Below, one piece after another: positions 22,301 through 40,773 of a stretch of DNA of 64,000 nucleotides. How positions within the stretch are numbered: position 1 is the first letter of the stretch; every line of letters starts with the position of its first letter. This DNA comes from Mesaphorura yosii (taxonomy: Eukaryota > Arthropoda > Collembola > Poduromorpha > Tullbergiidae), in contig WIXG01000032.1 in NCBI GenBank assembly GCA_009869945.1, positions 300,473 to 364,472 of the forward strand, written 5' to 3'. The notes under the pieces were generated by a model, which was not told the DNA's origin, made no database searches, and saw nothing but the letters and a program-made list of their open reading frames with translations. The position numbers and the translations under genes were made by a program.

Positions 22301-25300
22301 ACCTTTTTCGTGCGGACGGACTACTTACAGCACTTAATGTAATAATATTCTTATTATTATTATTACATTATTATCAGATTCATCATTTAAAAAGAATTCT
22401 TTACTTTGATTGAGCTTCTTCTTGTGTGGACTCAACCTGAAATTTGTACGCACGTTTTACTTTTATACGCTTTGATGGCTTTCAGCCTTTCTTCCTTCGC
22501 GTTCGCATGGAAAATGCTCAGAAGGCCCGCACCGGCCAGGCAGGCTAATGATCACAGATGAGGCTGCTGCATTTCGGAGGAGACACGCGTTACTCGTAAT
22601 TACGTACCTGTGCATTCTCTCAAATTCCTGCCTCAAATCTGTGACTTGTGCGTTTCTCACTCGCGAAGCGAAAGCGAGTCACACGATTCTCCAAATCACG
22701 CTCCGCAAGAGACGTGCGACCGACTTTGGGGCATGAGAACATGAATTTCTGATTGTTACGCTGATTATGGAACCTAATGAGTGGAATGTCGACAATTCAG
22801 CCTCTGCTCGACTCTATTTTAAAAGCCCTCCGTCTACCTGCGCTCTATCCACGTCACGATTTAATTAAAATGCCTCGCCATGCTTCACCGTCAACGCCGC
22901 TCAGCCGCTCGCGCCGTTCCGACTTCACTCCGAGGCTCGACGTGACTTACCCTTTCGTTGATCTTCACGACTCTGTTGGAGAAGGTGATGCCGTTGCAGA
23001 AACTGTTGACGCGACGCGCGATCGTCCCCTCGCAGCTCAGCTCAATGTTCTCTCCGTGCACAGAGTGGAAGACGAGCGGAGGCAGGTTGTTGGGCGAACT
23101 TTCTCCACCGCGTGCCCCTGCAACACACAAAGGAGAAAGAGGGACAATTAAATTAAGTTCGGAAATTGGCAATTGGTTCCAAATCGGCCACAAATTGGGC
23201 TCTGAGTCGGACGACGCCCTGCCACAAGCCAGGCTGAGAGTTGGCTTGTGGCGCAGGCTCGCGCATGGGCTCGCGCTAATACCATTGTTAGGCTCCGGCA
23301 GTCTTTCTGCTTTGCAGGCTGCAGGCCGAGCACTCAAGCAGAATTACGAGTCGTGGTATTTACAAAATGGTTACGGCAACAATGAACCTGGCTGTGCAAC
23401 AAAGCATGCAACGCTGGGCCGGTGGATGGACGCGTGTCGGAGTGCGAGAACTCGACTTCATGACTCTGGCATTGCTGAACCATGGCACAGGAAGTGAATC
23501 ATTATAAATGAGTTTTTTCTGCTTAAGAAAACCAAGAGCGTATCAGCAGACGAAGAAAGTTGCTCGCTCATTCATGGCACACTGGCACGGCACGACAACA
23601 ATCGCTCCTCGTTCCTCAACCTGTCTCTTTGTGTCCTGTGTGTCTTTGCTTGGTTTCTGTAAACAATTAACCACACAGAACATCAGAGACGAGCTCAGAG
23701 TGTAATTTGCATGAATGGGAGGCACATGTGACACGAGGGCGCCCATGTGCGTGCGCACTCCTTAAAAAAAGGGTGAGCGCCGTGTTCATTCATTCGGGAA
23801 TTCCGTCATGAATAATGTGCGGGCACGAAGGAGCGGAGTGCGGACGAAACCTGCGAGGGGCCAGCCGGGAACCCTTCCACGAACGCGAAACGCCAAAACG
23901 GCGGAAACAATGCACCGCAACACACCACCAGAACAGACTATTCAGACCATGTGTGTCCGCATGCACTCGATTAATTGCAGCTAAGGCTCAGCAGAACTTG
24001 CTCGATCCTCCGTCGTGGATCTTTGAACCGAAATCCTGTTGTCATACTTTTTTAACTTCCTCTCCTTCATCGTCGGCCGAGTCCTGGTGCACATGCGCGA
24101 GTGCAGCCGAGGTACGGGAAGCGAAGAAGGAAGCGAGCGGCCAAATGGCAAACACACGGCTGGCGTTGCTGCCTGCCCTTCCTCGCTGTCGCTGCCAAGG
24201 GAGTGCAGAGCATTGCGGGTCGTCTAAGGCCAAACTGCTCAGAGAGTCTTGGCTCGGTGTAAAAAGAAAAGGAAAAGGAAACGAGACACAAACACAACAA
24301 CGGAACGAGTGAGAGAGGAAGTTGGCCGCTCGGAGAGGGGAACCAGAACGACGACTACGACTACGCGACCGAGTTCATAAATATTGTTAAAACAACAATG
24401 CAACGCAGTAAAGCAATGCAATTTCCTGGCTGCAATAATGCAGCGAGACGGCAATAAAGACCGGGAGCCTCGCCGCCACAACAGCAACAACCAAGATTCA
24501 CAGTAAAAAAATGGCAGTGGCAAGTCAAGCTAATGAAGAGTGTCAAGATTCTAAAGACGAACAGCAATGTCTAGCGACATTAATCAATTAATTAATGCAG
24601 ATAGATACAGATTTGATTTTTCTAAACTCCAATCATCGGCTTGGCGATGGTCATCGAATGAGGCTCACCGATGAGGAATTGAAGACCTTTGACTGGGCGG
24701 CTGCACTCTGCGACTGGAAAAGTCATCTGTGGCCACTTGCGCTGCTGTGAGAGCGCGACCAACTGGCATTTCTGGCATGGCATGGCGAACACTCGTCTGA
24801 CTCGTATCTGGTTCACATTCTCCGTGGCTGAGGTTTTGGTTTCTTAAAAATCAGAGCCAGGCAGGGAAGAAAGAAGTGGAGGTTGGTTTGGTTCGCAATG
24901 GCCCAGTGATTTCCACACTCACTTTACTCCTGCCTTCTTCGTCCTGGTGCGGTGGTGAGCTGCACCGGATACTCGCTGAGAAAACTCTCTCACACATTTG
25001 CACTCGACTAAACTCTACGCGAGACGAAGACCCGTCGGGGCTGAGAAGTGGTCGTCTTGTAATGGATTGGCTTCCTGAGCGCTGCGCAGCGCCTGACCAC
25101 GCATCAACAATGTGTAATTTACATCGCAGGTACGCGGCTGCAGGAACGCAGGCAGGCAGCGAATGCGCCTGCGCCGCCTGTGAAGATTGCCTGGCTCGTG
25201 ATGAATGAATGAAAGATCTCGCGTCCGTCCACAAACGCGAAAGGGTTTGTGTGAATTGTAAATAGCGGCCGGGCGATGCGTGGACATTGACACCTTCATC

Positions 25301-27562
25301 GTTTCCTCAGCCGGCACCAAACAGTCAAGTACGAAAATGGACCGAAACTCAGGTTCGTCGTAGTCGTGTGGAATTTTGTGGCCAGTCAAATATTTATTCA
25401 CGTCTTCGTCCAAATGCCAAATGCCTGGCAATTGCCGAGCAAAGACTTTCAGACAAAAGTCGCGTACGAAACTGAAGAATGGTGGCTGATGAGTAAATAA
25501 GGCTGAATGAGGATGAATAATGCTCGATTGTTGGAGGCAGACACCAAAAGCCAAAATTAAAACGCAAACTCGCCTTGCTCTTTGCTTTACGGGAGAGGAG
25601 AGTCGAGAGAAGGCAAGATTCGGTCGAAAAGATGAGGATGATGATGAATTATTCTTTTTGTGCATCGCGTTGCGAGGCGAGTATAATGAAGGAGGTATGT
25701 TTAATGTTTCATTTCAGTGAACTTCCTTTTTTCAGATGCTCACTCTTTTCTTCCTAAAATTCTTTTTCGTATTACGATGACTATGATTATGATTATTTTA
25801 TGATTTATACTACAAAGGAAAATGTTTATTTGTAGAGACGAGCTCGGCCCGCTTCTGCTCGGCTGCTGCGTGCCCAGCCTCGGCCCCGCGCCTCGCCAGG
25901 GACCACTTTCCACTTGGGTATGGTCCATGGCCATGGTCATGGCCACGCACTGTTAATTCCCTACCTGGCATAAATCTCAGCCTCGCCATTGTGCAGTAAT
26001 TATTATGCAGGCCTCCAAAAGAAAGTCGCCTCGTCGTTCGGACATCACCACCCAGTCGACTGAGTCGAGTCAAGCTCGAATCATCGAAAGAGATAAAAGA
26101 CGAACGAACGTCGCGTCGTCCAGTGAAATGAATGCGTAGCCTATTTATGGACATGAAATTCCACAAGAGAAGAGACAAGAGCAGGAGCAGCCTGCCTTCT
26201 TCCTCCATTGTCCAGCGAGTCCTGCCTCCATAATTAGAATTACTGCGTGTGTTCTTCGTGATGCTTCGGTAATCATAACAAAGGAATAAAATATTGACTA
26301 TTGTCCGTGCCCGCGACGTGCCGTGCTTGAATTCGACCAGGCCCATTTAATTACGAGTCCAAGAAAGCCAGAGCCACCAGATCCCTGGCTTTGCATTTCT
26401 TTGCTGGACTACAAATCCGTAACGAGGAATTCCGAGCCAAAAACGAACTGCGATGTGAACCTGCTCCCGATTTAATCATCCGCAATCCGCACGCTACACG
26501 CTAACGCTAAACGGCTAATGTGCGAATGCCAACTTGCCAACTAAATCCTGCTCGTAGCTGTACTTTTACTCACTGACGCATTTTCCCACGCTGCTCCTCG
26601 CAATCGCGATTTGCGCCGTACATTGTTGCTAAGTGATCCGGCCAGCGGACACGGACGGACGTGGACGGTCAGTGGCTGGTGGCCGGACGGGCAGTGTGGG
26701 CTGTGGCTGGTCGTGGGTTTAATTTTCCCAACCGTGCTCGGGCCCGTTTACGTATAAATCTTGATATTTATTAGGTTTTTGACTTGCTCGACTGGCTTTG
26801 GGTTTTGAGCAAGGAGGAAGAAGCTTCTTGCTGCTTACTTACTTAAACCTTACTTCCATTTTCCTTCCCATTAAAAAATTATGGTTCAGAAAGGGTTTAT
26901 AATAATCGTCGTTCATCGCGTACACGGAGAACCGCTACCTGCCTAATACAATTTAATACCTGCCCTGCTAATGCTGGTAATAATGCGAATGCTAATGCCG
27001 AAGCGCCTCGCTGGGCCGCGAGGAATCACGCTCAGAGCCAAGATTTTCTACTTGGATCGTTGGAAGGAATTACGAGCGAGAAGGGTTCGTTGCAACAATG
27101 TAGACAATGGCTGGCTACTTGGCTGAGGCTACCGGACAGACTGACTCGAGGAATTAATACGCTTAATAATACCTGGCCCGTGAACCCATTATACCGTGCC
27201 TTTTTTGCTCTGCTTCGAGAAGAATGCGAGCGAGAAGAAAGGTAAGCTCCGATGATGACAATGACGTACGTGCAATATAAATGTCAAGAATTCAGGCGAG
27301 CGCGACACGAAAGACAGAAAGAAAGACAAGACGAGCATAACGACTTACCGAGCCCAATTTTACGTTTAATTCTTTTGACGATTTTCATTTTCCTTAACCA
27401 GGGACCACCGCTGACACTCGAATGACTCGAAGGAGAAGAACCAGAAGAATGGGACACAAAAACACTTTTCTCTAAATTGCCACCAGAAATCTCATTCTGA
27501 ATGCCAAATGATTGACTGCTGGTGCTCATCGGCCAGGCACCGTTCACCACGACACCCATCAT
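19389..27562 (-). CDS. neur: Neuralized E3 ubiquitin ligase (one NHR domain plus RING)
   Basis: Six exons in transcript order 27562-27349, 23117-22951, 21583-21472, 21384-21148, 21060-19826, 19760-19389, giving 778 residues with all phases agreeing across a 4.2 kb first intron. Exon 1 ends in a basic motif, MKIVKRIKRKIGLG, matching the membrane-binding KKIKKRFGL-type element of fly Neuralized. The NHR domain starts NNLPPLVFHSVHGENIEL and runs through ARRVNSFCNGITFS, DWRGVLRFGFTSVDP, KPGYWAKTFDE, ILFYYVTAAG and LWALVDVYGCTTCLEF. A low-complexity Asn/Ser/Gln linker of about 410 residues follows. The C3HC4 RING is at the C-terminus (VGCVSCYERPVNSIFHACGH ... CPIC). It ubiquitinates Delta/Serrate in signal-sending cells to trigger their endocytosis. 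The second NHR domain of fly and human proteins is absent. The start could be 27562 or the later ATG at 27529. Confidence 0.95.
22340..22375. repeat. ATT microsatellite
   Basis: About ten copies of an ATT/TTA unit with one interruption, inside an intron of neuralized. Confidence 0.7.
23118..27348 (-). other. First intron of neuralized, 4.2 kb
   Basis: Much longer than the 60-100 base introns nearby. No exon is supported inside it. It contains short palindromic sequence (CCATGGCCATGG at 25925-25936) and CAGG repeats near 25146-25158. Its size makes it a likely home for enhancers, by inference only. Confidence 0.6.
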
Positions 27563-30500
27563 CCGGAGCCGGACGCGGAGGGGCCACGCTCCAGCCAACG
27601 AGCCAAGCCAAAGTCACCGGAAACACTGACGAACTGCCTCGCTTTCACTGCACGACGTCAGTCACAAAACGGCAAACGCGCGACTTCAACTTGCCAGAAG
27701 AAATCGTCAGAAGTTTAGTTGTTAATTTGATTTGTCTGGCGTGGTTGACAGTTGACACTTTTACGAGGTTCAAACACGAAATTGGAAATCGTAAATTTCA
27801 GTTTCCTTGATCCCAGGGCAAGACCGAGAGCACAAGAGCAAGCGCAAGGGTACTTGGGAACGGACGGACGGAATTCTGCGAGAGCGTGTGAACGAGGCAG
27901 CGAGCAAAACTGTTATGAATGAGCAACTGAGCGGAGACGAAGAACTCAGAACCAAGCACGCCGAGCAGAAGCACGCACACAGGCGAGAGAGGAAAGAGAA
28001 CCAACCCTCAAGTAAAAGTAGTCGGCAAAGGCAAATGCAAAGGAGAGTTTTATGTACTCCTGCCGTACTTTCCTGCCTGAGCTGTGTGCAGTACACGTTT
28101 TATGTACTGCCAGCCCTTGGCCCTTGGAGAGAAGGAATTGGTTTTTGACTGGTGGACTTGGACGCGTACTCCGTCGTAGCTGTAGCTGTAGTGCAATTAT
28201 TTCCACGATTATGACGATTATGTTGCTCTGCTCTGCACTGGAGCCGTAGCGTAACGAAGGCCGTGCGGTGCTCAGGACAGGCAGGCAGGCCTTAGCCCAG
28301 AATCAGAAACCACGACTACGAACGTACGAGAGCGATGAAGAGACAGATGTTCATGTTTTTTATTTTCGTTCATCCCCTGCCTGCCTGCCCATTATGCCCT
28401 GGACCCTTAAACCCGCACTTCTCCGTGTTGCTCGTATGAAAGAGATTCAATGGAACGAAACCCGAATTCAGGATTTTAAAATCTTGCAATCTGCAACTCC
28501 AACGGTGAAATCGGCCTCGTAATCTTCATGCAACGAGCAACGTACGACGATAAAACGATGATGCGGAGCAATGCAATGCTACCAATTTTAAACCATTCAT
28601 GTGTAATTCGGATCGTACTCGGCCATTTTTCAGCCGTTCGGGCATGCGGGCATGCAGACTACAAGCAGGGCAGGGCAGAGAAGGGAAGCTGGGCCAGTCG
28701 TTGGAGTGGCGTGGCTGGGGCGCAGTGAGACGCCAGTGCCATTTAAATCCTGTGAACTCGGATTCTGCACGTTCCCAGCGAGCATAGTTCAATTGTCTCT
28801 GCTCGTTCTGTTGTTGGTCGTGCTGCCTGAATGACTGCCCATGTGAATAATGCGAATGCAATGAACAATCCTGTCCCATTATTGTGCGAGCTGAATCGGA
28901 ACAGCGATGACAATGATTACAGATTTCTTTTTCAAGATTCTTCTTTTGTGTTCTCCTCCCTCACCTTTTCAGGGCTCAAGACGGACGGACAGACGGACGC
29001 GGACCGACGGCCTTGTCCCAAGTACACACGCGGCCAGGGAGAAGAGATCTCCTGCCAAGATGCGGACCGAATCTCAGCCAGCTTGTATACGCTTTTAAAG
29101 GACCCAACAAAAGGAGCTTGAACTTTTACGATGTGATTTAAAGATCCCTGCTGCCAAGCTGCTGGCGAGATGCGAGAAAGGTCAGATTTCTTCTTCGGAA
29201 CCCAAAAGGCAGCACACAAAAGAAACGCGAAACGGAGGCTGAGACGACGGACGCGTGGCAGGACGGACGAGAGTCTTGAAGGCATCATCCCACGACCGAC
29301 AATAATGAGATCAAGAAATAAGGACGACGAGGACCCAGAATTCGGGTTTTAAATCTTTCCTGTCCTGCTGCTGAATGGAAACGGAAAACGAAAACACCTT
29401 CCGCAGATGCATGCCACGCAGCCACATGGACCCGTGTGCCATCGGTGAACACGACTGTCGAGCAGAGCAGAGTACACAAGTAAATCCTGCGCTTAAAAAA
29501 TTGAGACCGAAAAAATTTTTAAGGAGGGTTGCTTTTTCCGTGCACGGAGCTTGGCAGTTGTTGCTGTGATTGAAAAATATTGACAACGAGCAGGACGCAC
29601 GAACCGGCTGCCTCATCCTGCAAGAATGCAATACATTTCCATGCACGCCGTCTTCTAGGCAGCAGATTCATAATTTTGGCATTTGGCTCTCACTTTTTAT
29701 CAATTTCCATGACAGATGAAATGCATTTCCATGTACCACGTCCACAAGCAAAGAGCGAGTTCTAAAAGTAGACTGCGAGAAAGGGTGGAAAGACGGTGCG
29801 GTGGTGAATCACAACTTTACAACGCACTCCGTCGTCGTCTCCACACTCTCACTTTTCCCGTCCCAGAGCGACTCTCGCCAAATGCCACAGCTCTTCAATA
29901 CTGTTTACCATTTTCATTAAAATCGCAATAATTCCGGAATGAAATGATCTCGACCGCAAATGCCAAGCACTCGCGGGACTTCGCGTTATGACAGCACAGA
30001 GATTCGACGGCCCTTGAGAGTTGAGACTCCGACGCCCGAGACGATTCGTTGGCATTTACATCATCTGTGTTGATATTTCCCATTAAAATAATTGTCACCG
30101 GGCTGCTTTGGTTGCCCCGCTTGCGCTTTACGCAATGGATTAATATTCACATTCGGAGTGCGCGTGTGTCATGAGCGAAGCGTCGTCAGTTGGCCAACTG
30201 CCTACTGCGATGAATGAACAATCGGAAGGAAGAGGATCTTGTTCCATTTCTTGTCTTCGACTTCCTTCCACCCCGCATGCATGCACTCGGCTAAGCTCTC
30301 GCGTCCTGCGCACACATTTTTTAAACGGCCTTTCGAGAAAGGGTCGGCCAGTTGTTTGGTTCTGCGTGGCACGGGTCTCTGCTCCACTGCTGCTGCTGCT
30401 GTTTACCAGGTGTCCCTCTTAATTGGCTCTCGTGGCACGCGTCAGGCAGCGAGCTCGAGACCCGAGTGCATGTTTTCCATCCCGCACTCGCAGCTTATCT

Positions 30501-33500
30501 TTCATTACCGTTCCTCGTAGCCGTTTCGTGGCATTGATCCACAAAACTAAACATCTGCTTCAGATCAAAGAGCTGCAGTTGCAAACGAACACATGCAGGC
30601 AGGCGCTGTCGCAGGCGGCCGGCCAGGCGTTACTTCTCTGACGCTTCTCTCTCCGTGCGTAGACTAAATTTAGCCACCACAGATTAAAAGGCACGGCTGC
30701 GGAGGAACCAAACTGCCGTCTGCATGTGCGCCTGCGCCCAGTATTTATTTGTAAATTCAATTTGCACCTTTCTCAGGTGTTTATGCACTCTCGTAACTCG
30801 CGGAAACTCGTGAAACGCAAAGAGAAAGTCGACGAAGCGTGCCGAGAAGAGCAGTCACACCATCTTGGTCATGTGCATCTCAGATTCGACGAGCCTCATC
30901 TGCGAGTGGTTGCGGTTGTGATGATCCGATTAGCTCATCGATCGACATGCGCCTTAATCCCATTTCGTCATCCGCTCATCTTTTTATTGATGATCATGAT
31001 CGCGATCGTAGCTGACGACTGAGCTCGTAATTGAGTTGTAGTCCGCGGTCGAAGCAATTAATACTTTACTCTCTGCTTCTCCTCCACGGATGCCTGCGTC
31101 TCGTGTACTCAAGCCACATGTCGTTCCCCGCAAGATTAAAAAACGACGCCTAAAAATAGAGCAAACTGTGACAGCGCTGCTGGAGCAGAGCGAGCGAGCA
31201 TTTGGTAAGGGCTGAAGAGGGTCGGTCAGGGATCACGACCGCGCGGGCTGGCTTAAGACTGTAATTAAGTGTAAGCCACCTCGAGAGGAAGGAGGATGGA
31301 TACCGAGTGCTTAAGTCTCCGCCGAGAGTCTCCATAAAAAGTTTCAATTTTCATTTTCCAGCTCGAGTCTCTTTCCAGTTTTTAGCGATGCGAAATGCGA
31401 GGCAATAAAATTGCTGCTGCTGCCGCCGAGCAGAAGGGTCGATCATTTTGTAGTACTTTTCGTTCGTTGGCCGATGCGATTCGATTATTACGTATTATTG
31501 AGCAGGAGCCGAGGTCTTTGGTTGGGTCGGCAGGCCGGTTGTTTAATAATCAGAGACCATCAGTCGCGTGGCAGCTGTTCACTCAAAATGAATAGACCGT
31601 CTGAAACGCGTACCATGCCAGTCATACATCGCATTGCTCCGCACTGCGCTGCGCTGGAGCAGGCAACGAAACGAAAAACATCTGACTTCACTTTACAGTT
31701 CACAATGCACATTGCACATTGCGCTGCTTCAAACGCCAAAGGACGAGTGTTTGCGAATGCTCTTAATTCAAAGAAACTCGGAATGGAAATGTACAATTTT
31801 GACGCTCAGAAACTTGCTCTTGTAGGATTTTGCGTCCGAAGAATTCTAAAATATGCTTTCACTAATTGAATCTATGGATTAACGACGACTTGGAAAATGT
31901 GCGGACAGAATTTGTGCGTCTAAACCCATGTAAAATTGAACGCTTTCCGTTTTGGGGTCTCAATCGCCCTAAAACCAAGATAAATTGACAGCGCAGAGTC
32001 CAACTGCTCCATTTCCATCGCTGGCTAGTCAGCCTGACGGCAACCGTGCGGTGTAAATTGGCACGGGGGTTGAAACAATGATCCCGTACATCGGCATCCA
32101 GAGCAAACAGAACGGTTCGAGAGCGGAGGCCGAGGCAGAAGGAGAGCACATTGTGCGTGAGTCAACAATCGACGACGCGACCGGCATTTGGCATCTGCTC
32201 TTCTCTCCACTTCTCTGCCACGCACCGCTCGACTACAGCAGACCAGGCAGGCTTTGTATGAAATTCATTCCAGCAGCCAGCCGCACTTTTGTTGTTGTTT
32301 TGTTCTGTTGATGGTTAATGCCTCTCCTTTCGCAGGCCAGTTGTGAGTTGCGACTGCTTCTGCCCTTCTGCTGCATCGCAGTTGCAGTTGGTGGCTTGTC
32401 CCATATGTCCGACACTTTGCAGATTTACGTGCTGTGGACTGTGGACACTTGGACACCGTTCCCACAACATGTCAGCCTGCATTCCGGCGTGGCCTGCCAA
32501 CGCCAACCCATGAACGTGAACTTGTTCGAACAATTGCGATGCACGCACACACGCGTGTGCTATGTCGTGTCGTGTCGTGGCTTGGCTGGCTTCTCGTCTG
32601 CCGCCGGTGTCATGTCATCATTAAATCGCAACAACTTCACGACCGACCGACCGCTGCGGTCGCAGCCGCACGCACACGTCTTCTCCCGCGGAACGTGCAG
32701 AGTGCCCAACATGTTGCAGGCACACGGCCGCGATTCATTACCATAAACGCGTACCATCCTAGCCGTCGTTCTTTGTTTTGATTTGTCTCTAGGCTCACGT
32801 TGCATAACACGCAAAGGCGAAAGGTCGGTCGGTCGGCTGTCCTTCCGTCCGGCTGTCACTCGCCAAATGCTGCTGCTGCTCGATGAAGCGGCTGAGTGGC
32901 GGCTGCACGCCGCCACCGGACTAATGAGGTTATAATTTAATAACGCGTGCAATGGATTATTGGATGCTTCGCCCCGGCTTAGACCCACCACGTCGCGTCG
33001 ACGAGGCGATGCACAAATAGTACGAAATTAATAACCGTGACCGAGACGCGTTCATCCTTATTAAAAATTCATCTTTGCGTCCTCCGACGCATCACTCGAA
33101 TAAATCGGACAATGAAGAGGCACGGAGCAGCAGCGGCGGCCGCAGCAGCCCATGCGTGAATTCTCTCAAGAAACGACAGATTGTGGCTTTGTGGCATTCT
33201 TTTATGTTAGGATTTTATTGTTCTTGGCCCAATCCCGCGATTGAATACGCAATACGAAGAATGCAACAAATGGCAATAGCGTTTTGTTTGTTAAACAATT
33301 TATTGAACGAAATTCGCGTTCGTATATTTGAATGTGTAGTATGTTGATTGTATTGCTATTCCTACCCACGACTAATTCAAAAAGCAAGATGGACGCCTTT
33401 GGCGCATAAATCAGTTTCACGAGGACTAGGAGCGAATTCTGCACGACGAGACCGTGGCGCGAGGCCCGTGAGATGCGTAATTTCGAAATTAAACAAGAAT

Positions 33501-34621
33501 AATCGGTAATACAAGACATGCAAGAAATAAGTTCGTAATGAAATAATGTTCAGGTTTAACTTTGTAACACGCGCACGTGCCTGAGACAACGGAGAATGAC
33601 TGTTGCGCGACACACGCCGTCAGCAATTAGCACCATAACTTAAACTCGACAGTGGTTACGATTACGATTTACCTGTTTGTCGTGTCGTTGATCGGAAAGC
33701 TTGAAAATGATACACGCGCTGGGCACTAGCAAGATGTTCTCGCGCCTTTGCCGGTTACATGAATACGATGATAGATTGTGACAAGGTTAAGAACAAGGAA
33801 GAGAACTTCGAAAGCAAACTGGCATGGCGTGCATAAGCTCAAATAAAATATCAATCAAGTACTCGTAAACTCCCAATTAATTAGTTCTTAACGTAAATTA
33901 CGAATCGTAAAAAGAAGGCAATAAGAAAATCATCCGTAAAGCACTCGTAGAGTACAGTTAACAATCGTAGAGTATAAAAATCAACGCATAACAATGTGCA
34001 TAATTATTCAGCAATATTTAGGTTGCTACGTATTTTAGTTGCAATCACAGCAAAAGAATTCTCGTGGAGATTGTACGCGGCCTTAACATGCTAAGGGCAC
34101 AGCTCAGCTTTATAGCGTGAGCGTGTGTGTCGTATTAAACCTGGACAGCTTTGCAGTGGATGGAAGGTGAAAATAAACGCACGTAGAACTGAGAAATTGA
34201 GGAAACAATGTGAGTAGGCACCTGCTCGCACGAATCAAAGTAAAACTCCAGTTCGTTGAGTTATTGTTCTGTATCGCAGTTGGCTTACATTTCATTATTA
34301 CTCGTATCGTATGATTTGATTGACTGATTGACACGTGCATCGTCGAAACTTGTCGCCCGCCCGGCTAGTGTGGCATGGCTTTGAATACTTGCACTCAATC
34401 AAATTAATTATGTTTAAAGTCCCTGTTTACTTAAATACTGAAAATAAAGTACTTTGGAGAAGAATGCACAGCGCGGTTAAGTATTCGCAACGCAGGTATG
34501 CAAAATGCCATACTGTAACCTTGAAGCTTCGCAAGTTTAACTCTGATTAACTTTGTATGACGCTGATTTCATTTGCGTTCTACTCGATGAGCGAGGCGAC
34601 TATGCGGCGTGACTACGGGGT
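27563..34621. other. Gene-free region of 7 kb between neuralized and USP32
   Basis: No coding exon, tRNA or mobile element recognised. The left part should hold the neuralized promoter and upstream controls, since that gene is transcribed away from this region; the right end borders the 3' end of USP32. Short frames on both strands lack domains and splice support. A patch at about 33860-33980 repeats CGTAAA and TCGTAGAGTA words. Confidence 0.55.
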
Positions 34622-40773
<6,152 letters not shown>

